Positions 33,875 to 43,370 of a DNA stretch of 51,188 bases are shown piece after piece. Made by a program: the position numbers and the translations under genes. Within the stretch, counting starts at the first letter, position 1. Each line of letters opens with the position of its first letter. Below the pieces are notes generated by a model. It did no database searches. It was not told the DNA's origin and saw only the letters and a list, made by a program, of their open reading frames with translations. Source of the DNA: Bacillota bacterium (GTDB lineage: Bacteria > Bacillota > Clostridia > Acetivibrionales > JAMNXU01); the NCBI GenBank assembly GCA_023623175.1, contig JAMNXU010000025.1, forward strand, positions 1 to 51,188, in the 5' to 3' direction.

Positions 33875-36800
33875 TTATTGAAATACAACTGCGTCAGAAA
33901 GCGGCTGCATGCCTTCCAGGCTGTTCCAGACAAACACTTTGATATAGTGTCCCGTCGTGTCCAGAGGCATGTTAAATCCAGCTACAAATTCCTCTGTCTG
34001 CCCGGAAGCCACTTTCTTTGAAATGCACGACAGGTTCTTAATTGCATTGTTGCTGTCGTACAAGGCAACAATCAATGCGGCGTCCCTGTCTTCCGATGTC
34101 GCATTCGTAATTTTAACAAATGCGTTCACGAACCCCTGGTTTGCAATTGTATCTATGACTTCGCCGTTGAGGTTCTTGAATACAGGCATTTCAATTACGA
34201 AGCTCTCGGGTTCAGGAGGCAGAGTTGTGCACTGGGCAACATTGGACATTGCCGAGGTAAGCGGCGTGCTGTCGGAAGTCTTGATTGCGAAGTAGTAGGT
34301 TGTATTCGGCATAAGTCCGCTTACTATCAATGTTTCCTTCGTTCCTGCAACCGAAGGAGCCGGAGCTTCCACCCTGGTGGCCTGATCCCAGTTCTCATCG
34401 GTGATAGGCTCGGTAGAATACCTGATGTCATAGGAAGCTGCCCTGCCGAACATGCCGTTATCACCTGGCGCCGTCCAGGACAATTCAACCGTCGTTGATG
34501 TAGGATTGGACGCAACAAGGTCTGTAATGGCAGCCGGAGGTTCATTGTCCACATATTCAAAGGCTCCGATATCAATGGCCGAACCAAGGACCGCCCTGTC
34601 TGCGGTTGCGCCGGGATGGACATACTGCTTGACAGGCATCAGGTTATAGCCTTCAAAGCTTTCACCCGGATCTACACCCTTGTCTATGGCATCAGTAGCT
34701 GCCGGGCTCAAACGCAGATCAAGATTGTCCCTGTTGACGAAGAAGTTGGCAGGAACACTCGGCAGGAATAAGTTACCTTCTTCAATCACTGTGCCCTGCG
34801 TGGTTATGCTGCCGTTTCTTGCAAAGATGTTGTTCTTGTATACCAATGTAATATTACTCCTGTTTGCCAATATGAAGGCGCCGGAATTTCTGTCGTTGTA
34901 GAAGGTATTGTTTATTACATAGCAATAATTCGTCGTTCCGCTTGCACTGCTGGTTGCAAAACCTACCATATTGCTGTTGCCGTTTGCACCCTGCTGGATC
35001 ACGTTTCCGATAATGTATGCGACGCCACCGTCGGTTATTTCAATGTTGTATGCAGCCGGATACTGAGCGTCATTGCTTTCATCGGAAAGCCTGTTGTATT
35101 CTATGACGTTCCTCGTGGTAAATGATTTGATCAGGCTGCCCGTATTCACATGGTGCAGGTAGCTGCCGCGAACCGTAAGGCTGTTGATCTGCCTTGCATG
35201 TATGTTGTGGGAACTTGCGTCTCCTCCGCAATAGGCAATCTCGGTATTTTCCACAATGAGGTCCAGTCCGGGTGAATTGTACGCGTAAATACCGTTGACA
35301 CAGTGATGGATGTAGCAATCCCTTATTGTTACGGTTTTCGCGCCGGAGGGAGTAGCATCTATCGCAATACCGGCCGCTCCTGCATTTGTAACTCCTGTAA
35401 ATTCGATATTTTCAATTGTCACATTGTTGGCGCCTGATTCAACAAGCCAGATACCCATGGACTTGGGCAGGCCGGAGTAACCTTCGCTCACCCTCATTAC
35501 CGGGCGGGCAATGTCACCCACGGGTACGCCTTTAAGCGTAATATTGCTCTTTGAAATTCTCAGAATCGCGTATTCTTCTTCATATGTTCCGTCTGCGTAG
35601 ATTTCTATTGTATCTCCCGCGGAAGCTGCACCCAAAGCAGCATTGACATTGCTGTACTGTCTGCCGGGTCCGACGGTCAATACTTTTCCAACGGGAGTAG
35701 GCGACGGTTCGGGTTCTTCGGTCGAAGTCGGAACAGGAGACGGCTGTACCGACGGTTCAGGCAATTCTGCGCCGTATTCGTATGCACCAATATCAATGGC
35801 ATCGCCGACAACGGTCCTATCAACGAAGCTGCACACGTGGGCATACTGCTTGGTTGGTGTCAGTGAATACCCCTGGGTACTTGTACCGGGATCGATACCC
35901 GCGTTGATCGCAGCAGTGTCTGCTTCGGTGAGGCGGTAATCATACTGGCCCTTATTCACAAAGGTAAGGTCGCAGTTTTCAAGATTGTTCGATCCCATCC
36001 AGGTAGGTTCTCCTGTGTTCGGTCCGCCGCCGATACCGGTTATTGCGCCGGCACCATTGAATATATTATTCTTGTATACCACGGTGGCCGGAATCCTGCC
36101 GCATTGGATGAAAGTACCCGTGTTGTGATCATTTACAAAGGTGTTGTTAATTACGTATAATTCTTTCCCGGCGTTTTTCGCCTGTTCAACACCGTAGGAG
36201 AGCATTCTCGAATTGTCGTAAATCGTTGCCTGGTGCATGATATTGCCGATAACATAGGCGATTCCGGCATCGGGAATGTCGATGTTGGAATTGCTCTTGT
36301 ATGTTTCGGTTGCATCTTCATCGGTAAGGCGGTTATATTCGATGTAATTGTATTCGGCGCGGGTCTTCAGAAGGTGTCCGCCACCTTTTGCGTGATGTGA
36401 ATAATTGTAGCGGAAGAACAAGTTTTTCGTTTGTATATAAGCATTATGGGAATATCCCGCGTATCCGTTTCTGGCAAATTCATTGTGTTCAAGAGTTAAG
36501 GTGGAATCAACACTGGCGCTCAAAATTCCCATGTCATTGTCATGGATATAGCAGTTTTTGATAACCAGGTTTTGAATAGGTTCCACTCTTATGCCGCTTG
36601 CATTCCTGGAGCTGGGATCCGTTATCCCTTCTTTTACGCGTGTAGCTCCGCAGAATTCTATATTTTCAATCGTAATGTTATTTGCGCTTACAACCCATAT
36701 ACCTTTGCTTTGCAGTGCAACATGATCGTCAGTCAGTTCCATCTTGGGCCTGGTATTTCCGCCCGCAGGAACTCCTACAATTCTTATATTATCCTTGCCT

Positions 36801-38029
36801 GAAATAAGCAGTTTTGCATTGTCTCCGAAATAAACGCCATCAGCGTATATTTCAATGGTGTCTCCCGGTTGGGCGTCATTGAATGCAAGCTGCGGGGTGG
36901 GATATTCCTTGCCTGGTCCGACCCTGAGCACAACCGGACCTTCCCTCGGAGTGGGAGTCGGTCTGGGAGTTCCGACGGGAATACCGTTTATTACATGGTT
37001 TTCCACGTAAAACTGATTGTCAACGGTACTCTTCAATGACAACCAGCCAATATCGTCCATGTCCATCGATTCCGTCCTGAACGCAAAATTGTCAGCCACT
37101 TTAACTTCCGCACCGTCTTCGGGCGTTATATAGGCGTCGTATCTTTTCGCAACCAAATCAACTACTATCTTCGCATGGTACTTCTTATATGCGGAAAAGT
37201 ACAGTTTCTCTGCAAAGGAATAGTCTCCGCCGTTTCTTGCGTCAATGTAGCCCTGGGCGTTGAATCTTAACATGACACCGCACTCTTGCCAGTGAGAAAT
37301 AAACACTTTTGAAGAGTCGGCATATCCAATGGTGGCATCGTAGGGGCTTCCCACATAAAGCGGAATTATGTCCATTTCAATGGTAATCGGAGATACTGTA
37401 TTTTCCGTTCCAAGGGAAATCATGCCGGGAAGCCAGTCGGATTTGGAAAACAGCGCATTCTCAGAAGGCTGCTCAATGGTAGTGGTTGTCAGGCTGAAAT
37501 CATCAAAACGGCAGGTGCTGTCGGCGCCAGCCCCCTGGAAACTGCCGTAAACAGTCACGGCAGAGCTGTCGCCGGAATTGAATTTTACGTAAATAGTTTT
37601 GTATTCTGTGGTAGGTGTACCATAAGCCACGTTCAAAAGCTTATCCGTTTCAACAGTATTTACTCCAAGCCCTGCAAGGGAGGAAGTCCCGTCGCCCTGG
37701 ACCGAGCAGGTCAGCAGGTAATCGGTATTCGGATCAACGGATACTGTCTGCTTGATATAAGCCGTACCTGCGCCCGGCTCTGTAATCCTGATGTTATTGG
37801 CCTGGGTCGTACTGCCCAGGTTCTCCGTTTCCAGCACAGCATCTGCGCCGTCCGGACCTTCGAAGATCCACGGAGAGTAGTCGGTCGCACTGTCCTCAAA
37901 ACCCGGGTTGGCTATGAGGTTCGTTTCTTCCGACGCAACCGCAGGCACTACATTCAGGATACCAGTGCACATGAGGAACATTGTCAGTACAAGAATTCGT
38001 GCTAATGTTTGTTTAAAAGAATGTCTCAT
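33875..38029 (-). CDS. Large secreted protein with two beta-helix domains, CBM-like, Fn3 and C-terminal domain
   Basis: A 1384-residue exported protein with signal peptide MRHSFKQTLARILVLTMFLM to AVASE. Residues about 38-190 form a CBM4/9-like beta-sandwich (LIANPGFEDSATDYSPWIF); 195-355 look LamG-like. Two right-handed beta-helices follow, about 370-755 and 785-1170. Each starts with VGPGxxYPTPQLAF or VGPGRQYSNVNAAL plus AGDTIEIYADGxY, and each ends in RxVVGxAIDIGAYEY; they are clearly duplicates. The family includes polysaccharide lyases (PL9/NosD type), but I cannot point to catalytic residues. Residues about 1175-1275 are fibronectin type III (PPAAITDLVASNPTSTTVELSW). The last 100 residues (YIKVFVWNSLEGMQPL) match the end of the broken protein at 21928. 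No SLH repeats, so it is probably free or held by another module. Confidence 0.85.
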   Translation of the reverse strand: MRHSFKQTLARILVLTMFLMCTGILNVVPAVASEETNLIANPGFEDSATDYSPWIFEGPDGADAVLETENLGSTTQANNIRITEPGAGTAYIKQTVSVDPNTDYLLTCSVQGDGTSSLAGLGVNTVETDKLLNVAYGTPTTEYKTIYVKFNSGDSSAVTVYGSFQGAGADSTCRFDDFSLTTTTIEQPSENALFSKSDWLPGMISLGTENTVSPITIEMDIIPLYVGSPYDATIGYADSSKVFISHWQECGVMLRFNAQGYIDARNGGDYSFAEKLYFSAYKKYHAKIVVDLVAKRYDAYITPEDGAEVKVADNFAFRTESMDMDDIGWLSLKSTVDNQFYVENHVINGIPVGTPRPTPTPREGPVVLRVGPGKEYPTPQLAFNDAQPGDTIEIYADGVYFGDNAKLLISGKDNIRIVGVPAGGNTRPKMELTDDHVALQSKGIWVVSANNITIENIEFCGATRVKEGITDPSSRNASGIRVEPIQNLVIKNCYIHDNDMGILSASVDSTLTLEHNEFARNGYAGYSHNAYIQTKNLFFRYNYSHHAKGGGHLLKTRAEYNYIEYNRLTDEDATETYKSNSNIDIPDAGIAYVIGNIMHQATIYDNSRMLSYGVEQAKNAGKELYVINNTFVNDHNTGTFIQCGRIPATVVYKNNIFNGAGAITGIGGGPNTGEPTWMGSNNLENCDLTFVNKGQYDYRLTEADTAAINAGIDPGTSTQGYSLTPTKQYAHVCSFVDRTVVGDAIDIGAYEYGAELPEPSVQPSPVPTSTEEPEPSPTPVGKVLTVGPGRQYSNVNAALGAASAGDTIEIYADGTYEEEYAILRISKSNITLKGVPVGDIARPVMRVSEGYSGLPKSMGIWLVESGANNVTIENIEFTGVTNAGAAGIAIDATPSGAKTVTIRDCYIHHCVNGIYAYNSPGLDLIVENTEIAYCGGDASSHNIHARQINSLTVRGSYLHHVNTGSLIKSFTTRNVIEYNRLSDESNDAQYPAAYNIEITDGGVAYIIGNVIQQGANGNSNMVGFATSSASGTTNYCYVINNTFYNDRNSGAFILANRSNITLVYKNNIFARNGSITTQGTVIEEGNLFLPSVPANFFVNRDNLDLRLSPAATDAIDKGVDPGESFEGYNLMPVKQYVHPGATADRAVLGSAIDIGAFEYVDNEPPAAITDLVASNPTSTTVELSWTAPGDNGMFGRAASYDIRYSTEPITDENWDQATRVEAPAPSVAGTKETLIVSGLMPNTTYYFAIKTSDSTPLTSAMSNVAQCTTLPPEPESFVIEMPVFKNLNGEVIDTIANQGFVNAFVKITNATSEDRDAALIVALYDSNNAIKNLSCISKKVASGQTEEFVAGFNMPLDTTGHYIKVFVWNSLEGMQPLSDAVVFQ

Positions 38030-38111
38030 CTGCTTAAAAACCCCCTTTATTGAAATTTTGTCTTTCAGAACACCTTAAGATTGTTTGAATTAAAGCATTT
38101 GCTCTTCCCTG

Positions 38112-38171
38112 GCACGAGTTTTGCTTTCCCCTTCCCTCCTTTCCTGTCAGGCAGTAACTTTTAACCCGTGC
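38112..38171 (-). promoter_or_regulatory. Structured leader upstream of the beta-helix gene
   Basis: On the minus strand GCACGGGTT (38171-38163) can pair with AACTCGTGC (38120-38112) as nine pairs including one G-U. The stem encloses a purine-rich segment with CCTGACAGG and GGAAAGCAAAA. The shape, about 80 nt before the start codon, suggests an RNA regulatory element, but it fits no riboswitch consensus I can recall. Confidence 0.3.
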
Positions 38172-38755
38172 TATATAAATTGTTGATTTAAATTTTTGTT
38201 TAGGCATAAAGTCTTATATTGAAGTTGGATAATTCTTATTTTTATTATTTGTTTAATAACAGTTTTTGTTAATTTTAATTAACATGAATTATTAAATTTT
38301 TTAAAATTATCCATATAGTATTATATTGATATTGCTATGCTCTTTTATTCCTTTTCTTTACTGCCTTGGCTGCTTTGATCCAGCTTTTTTGCTTTGATTT
38401 TTTCTTTGGGTGCCTAAATTTCACCTTTGTATCCAGGACTTTTGCCTTCATTGCCTTGAGAGATGATACAGCGTAGAATTTGCCGCAGTGTTGCAACAAT
38501 TTCTTCAACCTGTTGTTTTAAGGAATATTTATTTCCCGAAATATTTTCAATTACATTCGATAGTATTGAATTATCTAAAGCCCATAAATAAGCATTATTC
38601 TAGAGTTATGTAAACAAACTAAAGTAATTCATTTAATAGGCTTTTATTATTAATTTTTTGCAACGGAATTATATGGTATTTCCCAATCCGAGAATTATAT
38701 TTATTTTTGAAAAAACTATATTATTTTGTGATAGTTACAATACACGTTTTATTAA

Positions 38756-38876
38756 AATTTGAGGGCTGTCCCCCTTTTCAGTCCCCATAAAATTTGAGGG
38801 CGTCCCCCGGTCACTGTATCTCCGATCACAGTATACCAAGTATAAAAATTGAGGACTGTCCCTCCCGGACAGTCCC
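38756..38876 (-). repeat. Four dispersed repeats 3' of the foldase gene
   Basis: Copies begin near 38756, 38791 (a shortened GAGGGCGTCCCC form), 38847 and 38866 (inverted half). Three of four read GGGGACAG-type in the sense of the upstream minus-strand gene. Confidence 0.85.
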
Positions 38877-38961
38877 ATTAATTCTTCTCTGTTATAATTT
38901 TTCTCTGTTATTCATTTATTTTTATTTAGTAAAAGGGCTAGCATAAAAAAGATTTCTGTAA

Positions 38962-40152
38962 TTAGAAAAGCGTATATTGCTTGTCCAGCTTGATTTTACT
39001 GTATACCTCTTCGTTAATTTTTATGTCCGCTGATTTGACGAGATTATCGATGTATTCATCATACTTCTGATTCAAAAGGATTGCTTTTATGAAAATTTTC
39101 ATTTCATCAAAGCTGCGGTACCCGGAGTCTCTTTTATCAACACAGCGAATTATGTTAAAGCTGTTCACGTCTTCTATTATTTCACTTACCTGGTTTATGG
39201 CAATTATTTCAGCAGCGTCACGCACTTTCAGAACATTTTCAATATCAATTATTTCGGTATTTTCATCAATGACCAGGTCCTGGTACTCAACCTTTTCAAT
39301 ACCGCCTTCCTTCGCTGCCCTGATGATGTTATCAAACTTCTCTCCACGATCCAGGCGTTCCTTAATTTCGTTTATTTTCACCCTGGCGCTGTTTTTATCA
39401 GCTTCATCACCCTCGGTAAAGGAAACATAGATTCTCTGGATTTTCAGAAAATCCTGTTTTTTGTAATCTTCTTTATACTCATTGTAATAATTCATCAACT
39501 CGTCCTCGGTTATCTCAATTTCCCCATCTTTGAGCAGTTTATCTTTTGACTGCTCAATGGGAGACCTGAAAACCCGGTCAAAATGGTCCGATTCTCCGTA
39601 TTGCTGTAGCCCCTGGACTATCTGTCCCCTTTCTATGGCCTCTCTCCTTTTTCTGTTTTCCTCCTCCAGGTTTTTAAGAAAATTGAGATAGTCTATGTCA
39701 TCCACCAAGCCTTTTTGCTTCGCCACGATTTGTTGAACCTTTATTCTCACGCTTTCGTCAAAAGCCATTTTTCTCGCATATTCCATCGGGTTTTCGCTGC
39801 CAAAGGTGCTTGTCCAGAATTTTGAATCGGTTTCAGCGTTGTATTTTTGTGTGAAGTAGTTAATGACTCTTCCTCTCCCCATTATCATCCGGAATTCAAC
39901 TTCTCTTGCATACACCGGTTCGCCGTTGACTGTCGCCACTACGGAGGTATCTTCGGTGTCCTTTTCAAAATAAAGAATCAACGCCGCAATTAAAATGAAA
40001 AAGGCAACTGAAGCGATGGCAATGATTATTTTTATATTTTTATTTGTTTTCCTGACATTTTTGATTGTTTTTTTATAACCTTTCTGGGACTTTTTAAAAT
40101 GTTCGGCCTTTTTCATCCTGGAATTTTTAGTTATTTGACTCTTTTGGGGCAT
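38962..40152 (-). CDS. Membrane-anchored SurA/PpiC-like peptidyl-prolyl isomerase
   Basis: A 396-residue protein. A strongly basic cytoplasmic start is followed by one transmembrane helix (IIIAIASVAFFILIAALILYF, about 43-62). A SurA-N-like helical region begins with VATVNGEPVYAREVEFRM. The C-terminal half has a parvulin/PPIC-like domain (FLKIQRIYVSFTEGDEADKNSARVKINEI...LDRGEKFDNIIRAAKEGG). Members fold exported proteins at the outer face of the membrane. The large exported proteins encoded next to it are natural clients. ATG 40152 has AGGGAGG seven bases upstream. The parvulin core is diverged, so chaperone activity is safer to assume than isomerase activity. Confidence 0.75.
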   Translation of the reverse strand: MPQKSQITKNSRMKKAEHFKKSQKGYKKTIKNVRKTNKNIKIIIAIASVAFFILIAALILYFEKDTEDTSVVATVNGEPVYAREVEFRMIMGRGRVINYFTQKYNAETDSKFWTSTFGSENPMEYARKMAFDESVRIKVQQIVAKQKGLVDDIDYLNFLKNLEEENRKRREAIERGQIVQGLQQYGESDHFDRVFRSPIEQSKDKLLKDGEIEITEDELMNYYNEYKEDYKKQDFLKIQRIYVSFTEGDEADKNSARVKINEIKERLDRGEKFDNIIRAAKEGGIEKVEYQDLVIDENTEIIDIENVLKVRDAAEIIAINQVSEIIEDVNSFNIIRCVDKRDSGYRSFDEMKIFIKAILLNQKYDEYIDNLVKSADIKINEEVYSKIKLDKQYTLF

Positions 40153-40357
40153 CGGAATACCTCCCTGTCATTCAAAATATAAAAATTCCAATTGGTTGGA
40201 TTTGTGTAAATTAAAATTAAATTTGAGTAATTTTAATATAAACCAAGTCTACTTAGTAGCACAAGCCAATTTATTAACTGTGAAATCTTTTATAAATAAA
40301 AGAAGCCGGAAAAGCCGTCAAATTCCAATTGATACCTGCATTTTGAAACCCCGACAA

Positions 40358-40460
40358 TTTTGAGGACTGTCCCCTTGAAAAATATAAAGGCCGGAAATTA
40401 ATTTCCGGCCATGCAATTTTGAAGTCTGTCCCTTTACCAAATTTTTGAGGGCTGTCCCCC
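40358..40460 (-). repeat. Three dispersed repeats 3' of the esterase gene
   Basis: TTTGAGGACTGTCCCC at about 40358, a variant GAAGTCTGTCCC at about 40421 and GAGGGCTGTCCCC at about 40446, all in the sense orientation of the upstream minus-strand esterase gene. They flank the palindrome at 40389. Confidence 0.88.
40389..40410 (-). terminator. 22-bp perfect palindrome, probable terminator of the esterase gene
   Basis: GGCCGGAAATT followed by AATTTCCGGCC is an uninterrupted self-complementary sequence 66 bp beyond the stop codon. It is followed on the minus strand by TTTATATTTTTC. The same palindrome could be a dimeric regulator site. Confidence 0.6.
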
Positions 40461-40475
40461 GTTTTTCTTTCGCTT

Positions 40476-41510
40476 TTACAAATATTTCCTGAAGAAATCG
40501 AAGGCCTTGTTTCCTCCAAATGAATGGGGTCCCGGGAAGACGTCCGCCCACAGTTTGTCTTCCACTCCAGCGGCCTTGTATATTTCTTTGACTCCCTCGT
40601 ACCCCTTGAGAAGGTCCTCAATGTAGAAGCACTGGTCAAATATCCCCATTTCCAGCAGCAGGGGCCGCGGCGCAATAAGGCCGGCTATCTCATCGGTGTC
40701 GAAATACCTGTAAATATTGGGCACGACCTGTGAACCGCAGAAATTCGCCCGTTCTATTCCAAAACGCGCCCAGGGATTGATGTAGCCCATGACATCGGCG
40801 GCTTTTATCCTGTTGTCAATGGCTGCGGTGAATGCGGTCATTGTTCCTCCGCCGCTTAAGCCCATCATGCCGATCCTGTTCTTGTCAACTTCAGGTCGTG
40901 TTTCGAGGTAGTCAATGCATCTCATGGAGTCCCAAATATTTAGCGTAAGGGTGTAAATTCCCAGAATGGAGCCCTTGACATAGTTCACATCGCAGGGATC
41001 GCTGTTGCCAAAAGGCCTGGGGCCGTCTGTCTTTTCGCCGTAAACCCTTACTCCTGGCACAATGGTGAGGAAGCCAGCCCTTGCCATCTGCTCGGCGTAA
41101 TTGTGGTTGTGTTCCCTGATATCCTGCTCATGGCCCGCGGAACCACGCACGCCGGCAACAGCATCCTTGCCGTAAGGTCCGTGTCCATGGCTGCAGACGA
41201 TAGCCGGGTTGGATCCGTCGGGTTTCATGTCCTTCGGCCTCAAAACATAACATGGCACGGACATAAATTCCTCGGAGTCAAAAATAACTTTTTCGCGGAT
41301 AATTCCGTTATCCTCAACGGAATACAAGACCTCTGCATTTAGGTCAACCTTTTCAGGAAACTCGCCCAAAAGCTCAAGAAGCTTAGGATAAGCCTTGCTG
41401 CGCCATTCTTCCCAGTCCTCTTTCGTCTTCCCCTTAAAGGCCAGTTCGGGTACCCAGTTTCTGATGCGGTACATCCAATACCGGTTCATCGAAAAGTTAC
41501 GCTCTTTCAT
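40476..41510 (-). CDS. Alpha/beta hydrolase, acetyl-xylan-esterase/dienelactone-hydrolase type
   Basis: A 344-residue protein without signal peptide. The oxyanion-hole region is VCSHGHGPYG. The nucleophile elbow GLSGGG places Ser219. Asp292 (GIFDQCF) and His329 (PGPHSFGG) complete a likely triad, and order and spacing fit the abhydrolase_7-type families. Such enzymes remove acetyl or other ester groups from plant polysaccharide fragments. As a cytosolic enzyme next to a sugar dehydrogenase, deacetylase and GH20 homologue, it probably works on imported oligosaccharides. ATG 41510 has GGGGGAGG eight bases upstream. The substrate is not readable from sequence. Confidence 0.8.
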   Translation of the reverse strand: MKERNFSMNRYWMYRIRNWVPELAFKGKTKEDWEEWRSKAYPKLLELLGEFPEKVDLNAEVLYSVEDNGIIREKVIFDSEEFMSVPCYVLRPKDMKPDGSNPAIVCSHGHGPYGKDAVAGVRGSAGHEQDIREHNHNYAEQMARAGFLTIVPGVRVYGEKTDGPRPFGNSDPCDVNYVKGSILGIYTLTLNIWDSMRCIDYLETRPEVDKNRIGMMGLSGGGTMTAFTAAIDNRIKAADVMGYINPWARFGIERANFCGSQVVPNIYRYFDTDEIAGLIAPRPLLLEMGIFDQCFYIEDLLKGYEGVKEIYKAAGVEDKLWADVFPGPHSFGGNKAFDFFRKYL

Positions 41511-41658
41511 TACAAATGCCTCCCCCTGTTTTATTTAGACTTAATGATACACAGGTTGGTCTTAACATATTTAGCCTAAAAAACATTCATGTCCCAAAAA
41601 TATTTAGATCACCCAGGGCTTACATCCCTTGTTGATCAAATTGCTTTTTAAAATTTTA

Positions 41659-41874
41659 GAGGACTGTCCCTCTTTTTTAGTTTTTCAATTTTTTTGAGGA
41701 CTGTCCCTCTTTTTTGCCTTTCAAAATTTTGAGGACTGTCCCCCTCTTTATTGAGGACTGTCCCCCTCTTTATTTGACTTTCAAAATTTTGAGGACTGTC
41801 CCCCTTTTTGTCTATCAAATTTTTGAGGGCTGTCCCCCCTTTTTTGATTTTTAATTTTTGAGGACTGTCCCCTT
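41659..41874 (-). repeat. Seven-copy array of the dispersed repeat
   Basis: GAGGACTGTCCC or GAGGGCTGTCCC starts at 41659, 41696, 41731, 41753, 41791, 41825 and 41860, all in one orientation, with T-rich spacers of 10-26 bp. This is the largest cluster in the window. It lies between the esterase gene and the dehydrogenase gene, in the sense orientation of the latter's transcript. Confidence 0.93.
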
Positions 41875-41953
41875 CCTACTTTTTATGCCTGCTTATGCCT
41901 GCCGTCACAAATGCATAGTCGAATTCAAACTATGTCTCATGGCGGTAAAAAAC

Positions 41954-42004
41954 AAGATTAAGTCACTCGGCTGATTTTAAATCTCCGCTTTATGACTTAA
42001 TCTT
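41954..42004. terminator. 12-bp perfect hairpin with T runs on both sides
   Basis: AAGATTAAGTCA (41954-41965) and TGACTTAATCTT (41993-42004) pair perfectly around a 27-nt loop. A T run follows on either strand (TTTTTTG, TGTTTTTT). It lies 130 bp past the stop of the dehydrogenase gene and is its likely terminator. The rest of 41511-42137 contains no gene. Confidence 0.6.
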
Positions 42005-42137
42005 TTTTGTTGATAAACAAACCGTCGGCAATCCGGTATTGGCGAATGCTTTGAATTTTTGAATTATTGAACTGTTATAACAGTCCTATTTTCAAAAATT
42101 AAGTTCATAAGTATAAAGTTGATTAAGTATAAGTGCA

Positions 42138-43370
42138 TTAAGCGAAAAGGTCGTAATTCAGGAGATCCCTGACCCTGATTGATTTGCCCTGCTTCATTGA
42201 CTCATTGGCAGCGGCGCCTATTATCACGGACATGGCTCCTGCCCTGGAATTGGCCATTTGACCCAGCGGATCCTCCTTAAGGCCTTCTATTAGTGCTCTC
42301 AAGATCCTTTCGTCGCCTCCTCCGTGTTCGCCGGTAGCCCTCGGAATATGATAAATAATTTCTTCGCCCCTCCTGTTATACAACCTTACATTGCGAACAT
42401 CGCGCCCCGCAAACGGTCCGATTGAGCCGTGGAAGTTGTCGACTTCCAGCCTTCCGTCGGTTCCGTTGAGCACCAGCTTCAGGCCTTCATAGGGTGAATG
42501 AGCAGTCAGGGAGTAGCTCATAACAGCTCCGCCGGAATATTTGACACTTACGCTGACGGAATCCTCGATATCTATTTCATCGGCAAATACGCAGCGATCC
42601 CTGTAATAGCCGTCGGCATCCTCGCAATCGAGGTAAAGCTTTTTGAGGTTACCCTGGGTAATATCAAGATAGAATTCGCACTCTTTCTTGTAAGCGCACG
42701 TCAGGCACCTCTCGCCGCGCTTTTCGCGGGTCGGGCCATAAAACCTTCTTGTGCCGAATGCGTTAACTACCTCGGGCTCCTCTTCCAGGAACCAGTTAAC
42801 AAGGTCAAAATGGTGGGTTGATTTGTGTACCAGCAAGCCGCCCGAATTTTTCTTCTGCCTGTGCCATCTTCTAAAGTAGTCTGCTCCATGGCTCGTATCA
42901 AGGAACCATTCAAAATGCACACTGAGCACCTTGCCTATTACTCCTTCGCGGAGCAGTTCCTTCACACGGACGTAAAACGGCGCAAAACGACAGTTAAATG
43001 TTACTGTAACTTTCCTGCCCGTGCGTTTTTCAGCTTCCAATATTCGATTCAGCTTGTCGGCGTCGATCGTGAGCGGTTTTTCGCATATGACGTCACAACC
43101 GGCCTCAAGTGATTTGATAACATACTCATGGTGGAAGCAGTCAACGGTTGTTACGATAACCACATCGGGTTTCGCATCTTTCAGCATTTCATCAAAGCTG
43201 TCATACACGGGGAAACTCAACCCTGTTTCCGCCCGGAGGAATTCCGCACGTTTCCTGTTAATATCGTAGACACCAGCCAATTGCACAACGTGCGAATAAT
43301 TCCGGGCTATTGGGACTCCGAACATCCATGTGCCCCTGTTACCTGCTCCAACAATTACATATTTTTTCAT
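42138..43370 (-). CDS. Gfo/Idh/MocA-family sugar oxidoreductase
   Basis: A 410-residue NAD(P)-dependent dehydrogenase. The Rossmann part begins YVIVGAGNRGTWM; the family signature CEKPLTIDADKLN follows, and STHHFDLVNWFL is the usual catalytic His region. An insert with CLTCAYKKECEFY (three cysteines) marks a subfamily common in plant-biomass-degrading bacteria and may bind a metal. Members oxidise or reduce sugars, inositols or glycosides; the substrate is not predictable. ATG 43370 has GGAGGG eight bases upstream. It stands 100 bp or more from neighbours on either side and so may have its own promoter. Confidence 0.88.
   Translation of the reverse strand: MKKYVIVGAGNRGTWMFGVPIARNYSHVVQLAGVYDINRKRAEFLRAETGLSFPVYDSFDEMLKDAKPDVVIVTTVDCFHHEYVIKSLEAGCDVICEKPLTIDADKLNRILEAEKRTGRKVTVTFNCRFAPFYVRVKELLREGVIGKVLSVHFEWFLDTSHGADYFRRWHRQKKNSGGLLVHKSTHHFDLVNWFLEEEPEVVNAFGTRRFYGPTREKRGERCLTCAYKKECEFYLDITQGNLKKLYLDCEDADGYYRDRCVFADEIDIEDSVSVSVKYSGGAVMSYSLTAHSPYEGLKLVLNGTDGRLEVDNFHGSIGPFAGRDVRNVRLYNRRGEEIIYHIPRATGEHGGGDERILRALIEGLKEDPLGQMANSRAGAMSVIIGAAANESMKQGKSIRVRDLLNYDLFA

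Larger units (their letters stand above)
38030..38961. other. Long AT-rich intergenic region
   Basis: No gene is visible in 930 bp. From 38030 to 38180 is the leader of the beta-helix gene with a long-range stem (see 38112-38171). The middle is very AT-rich and unstructured. The part from 38756 to 38876 is a dispersed repeat cluster, downstream of the foldase gene that ends at 38962. Confidence 0.5.

Noticed and set aside
37876..37892. Additional repeat copy in the beta-helix gene (TGTCCTCAAAACC)
   Set aside because: It encodes the conserved NPGFEDS motif of the CBM-like domain, so the match to half a repeat is most likely chance.
40274..40675. Minus-strand frames overlapping the end of the esterase gene
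   Set aside because: They overlap the esterase coding sequence and repeat DNA and have no family similarity.
41659..41874. CRISPR-like array (seven direct repeats at 22-38 bp intervals)
   Set aside because: Repeats are only 12-16 bp and near-palindromic. Spacers are simple T-rich DNA of varying length, the same unit occurs all over the window, and there are no cas genes.
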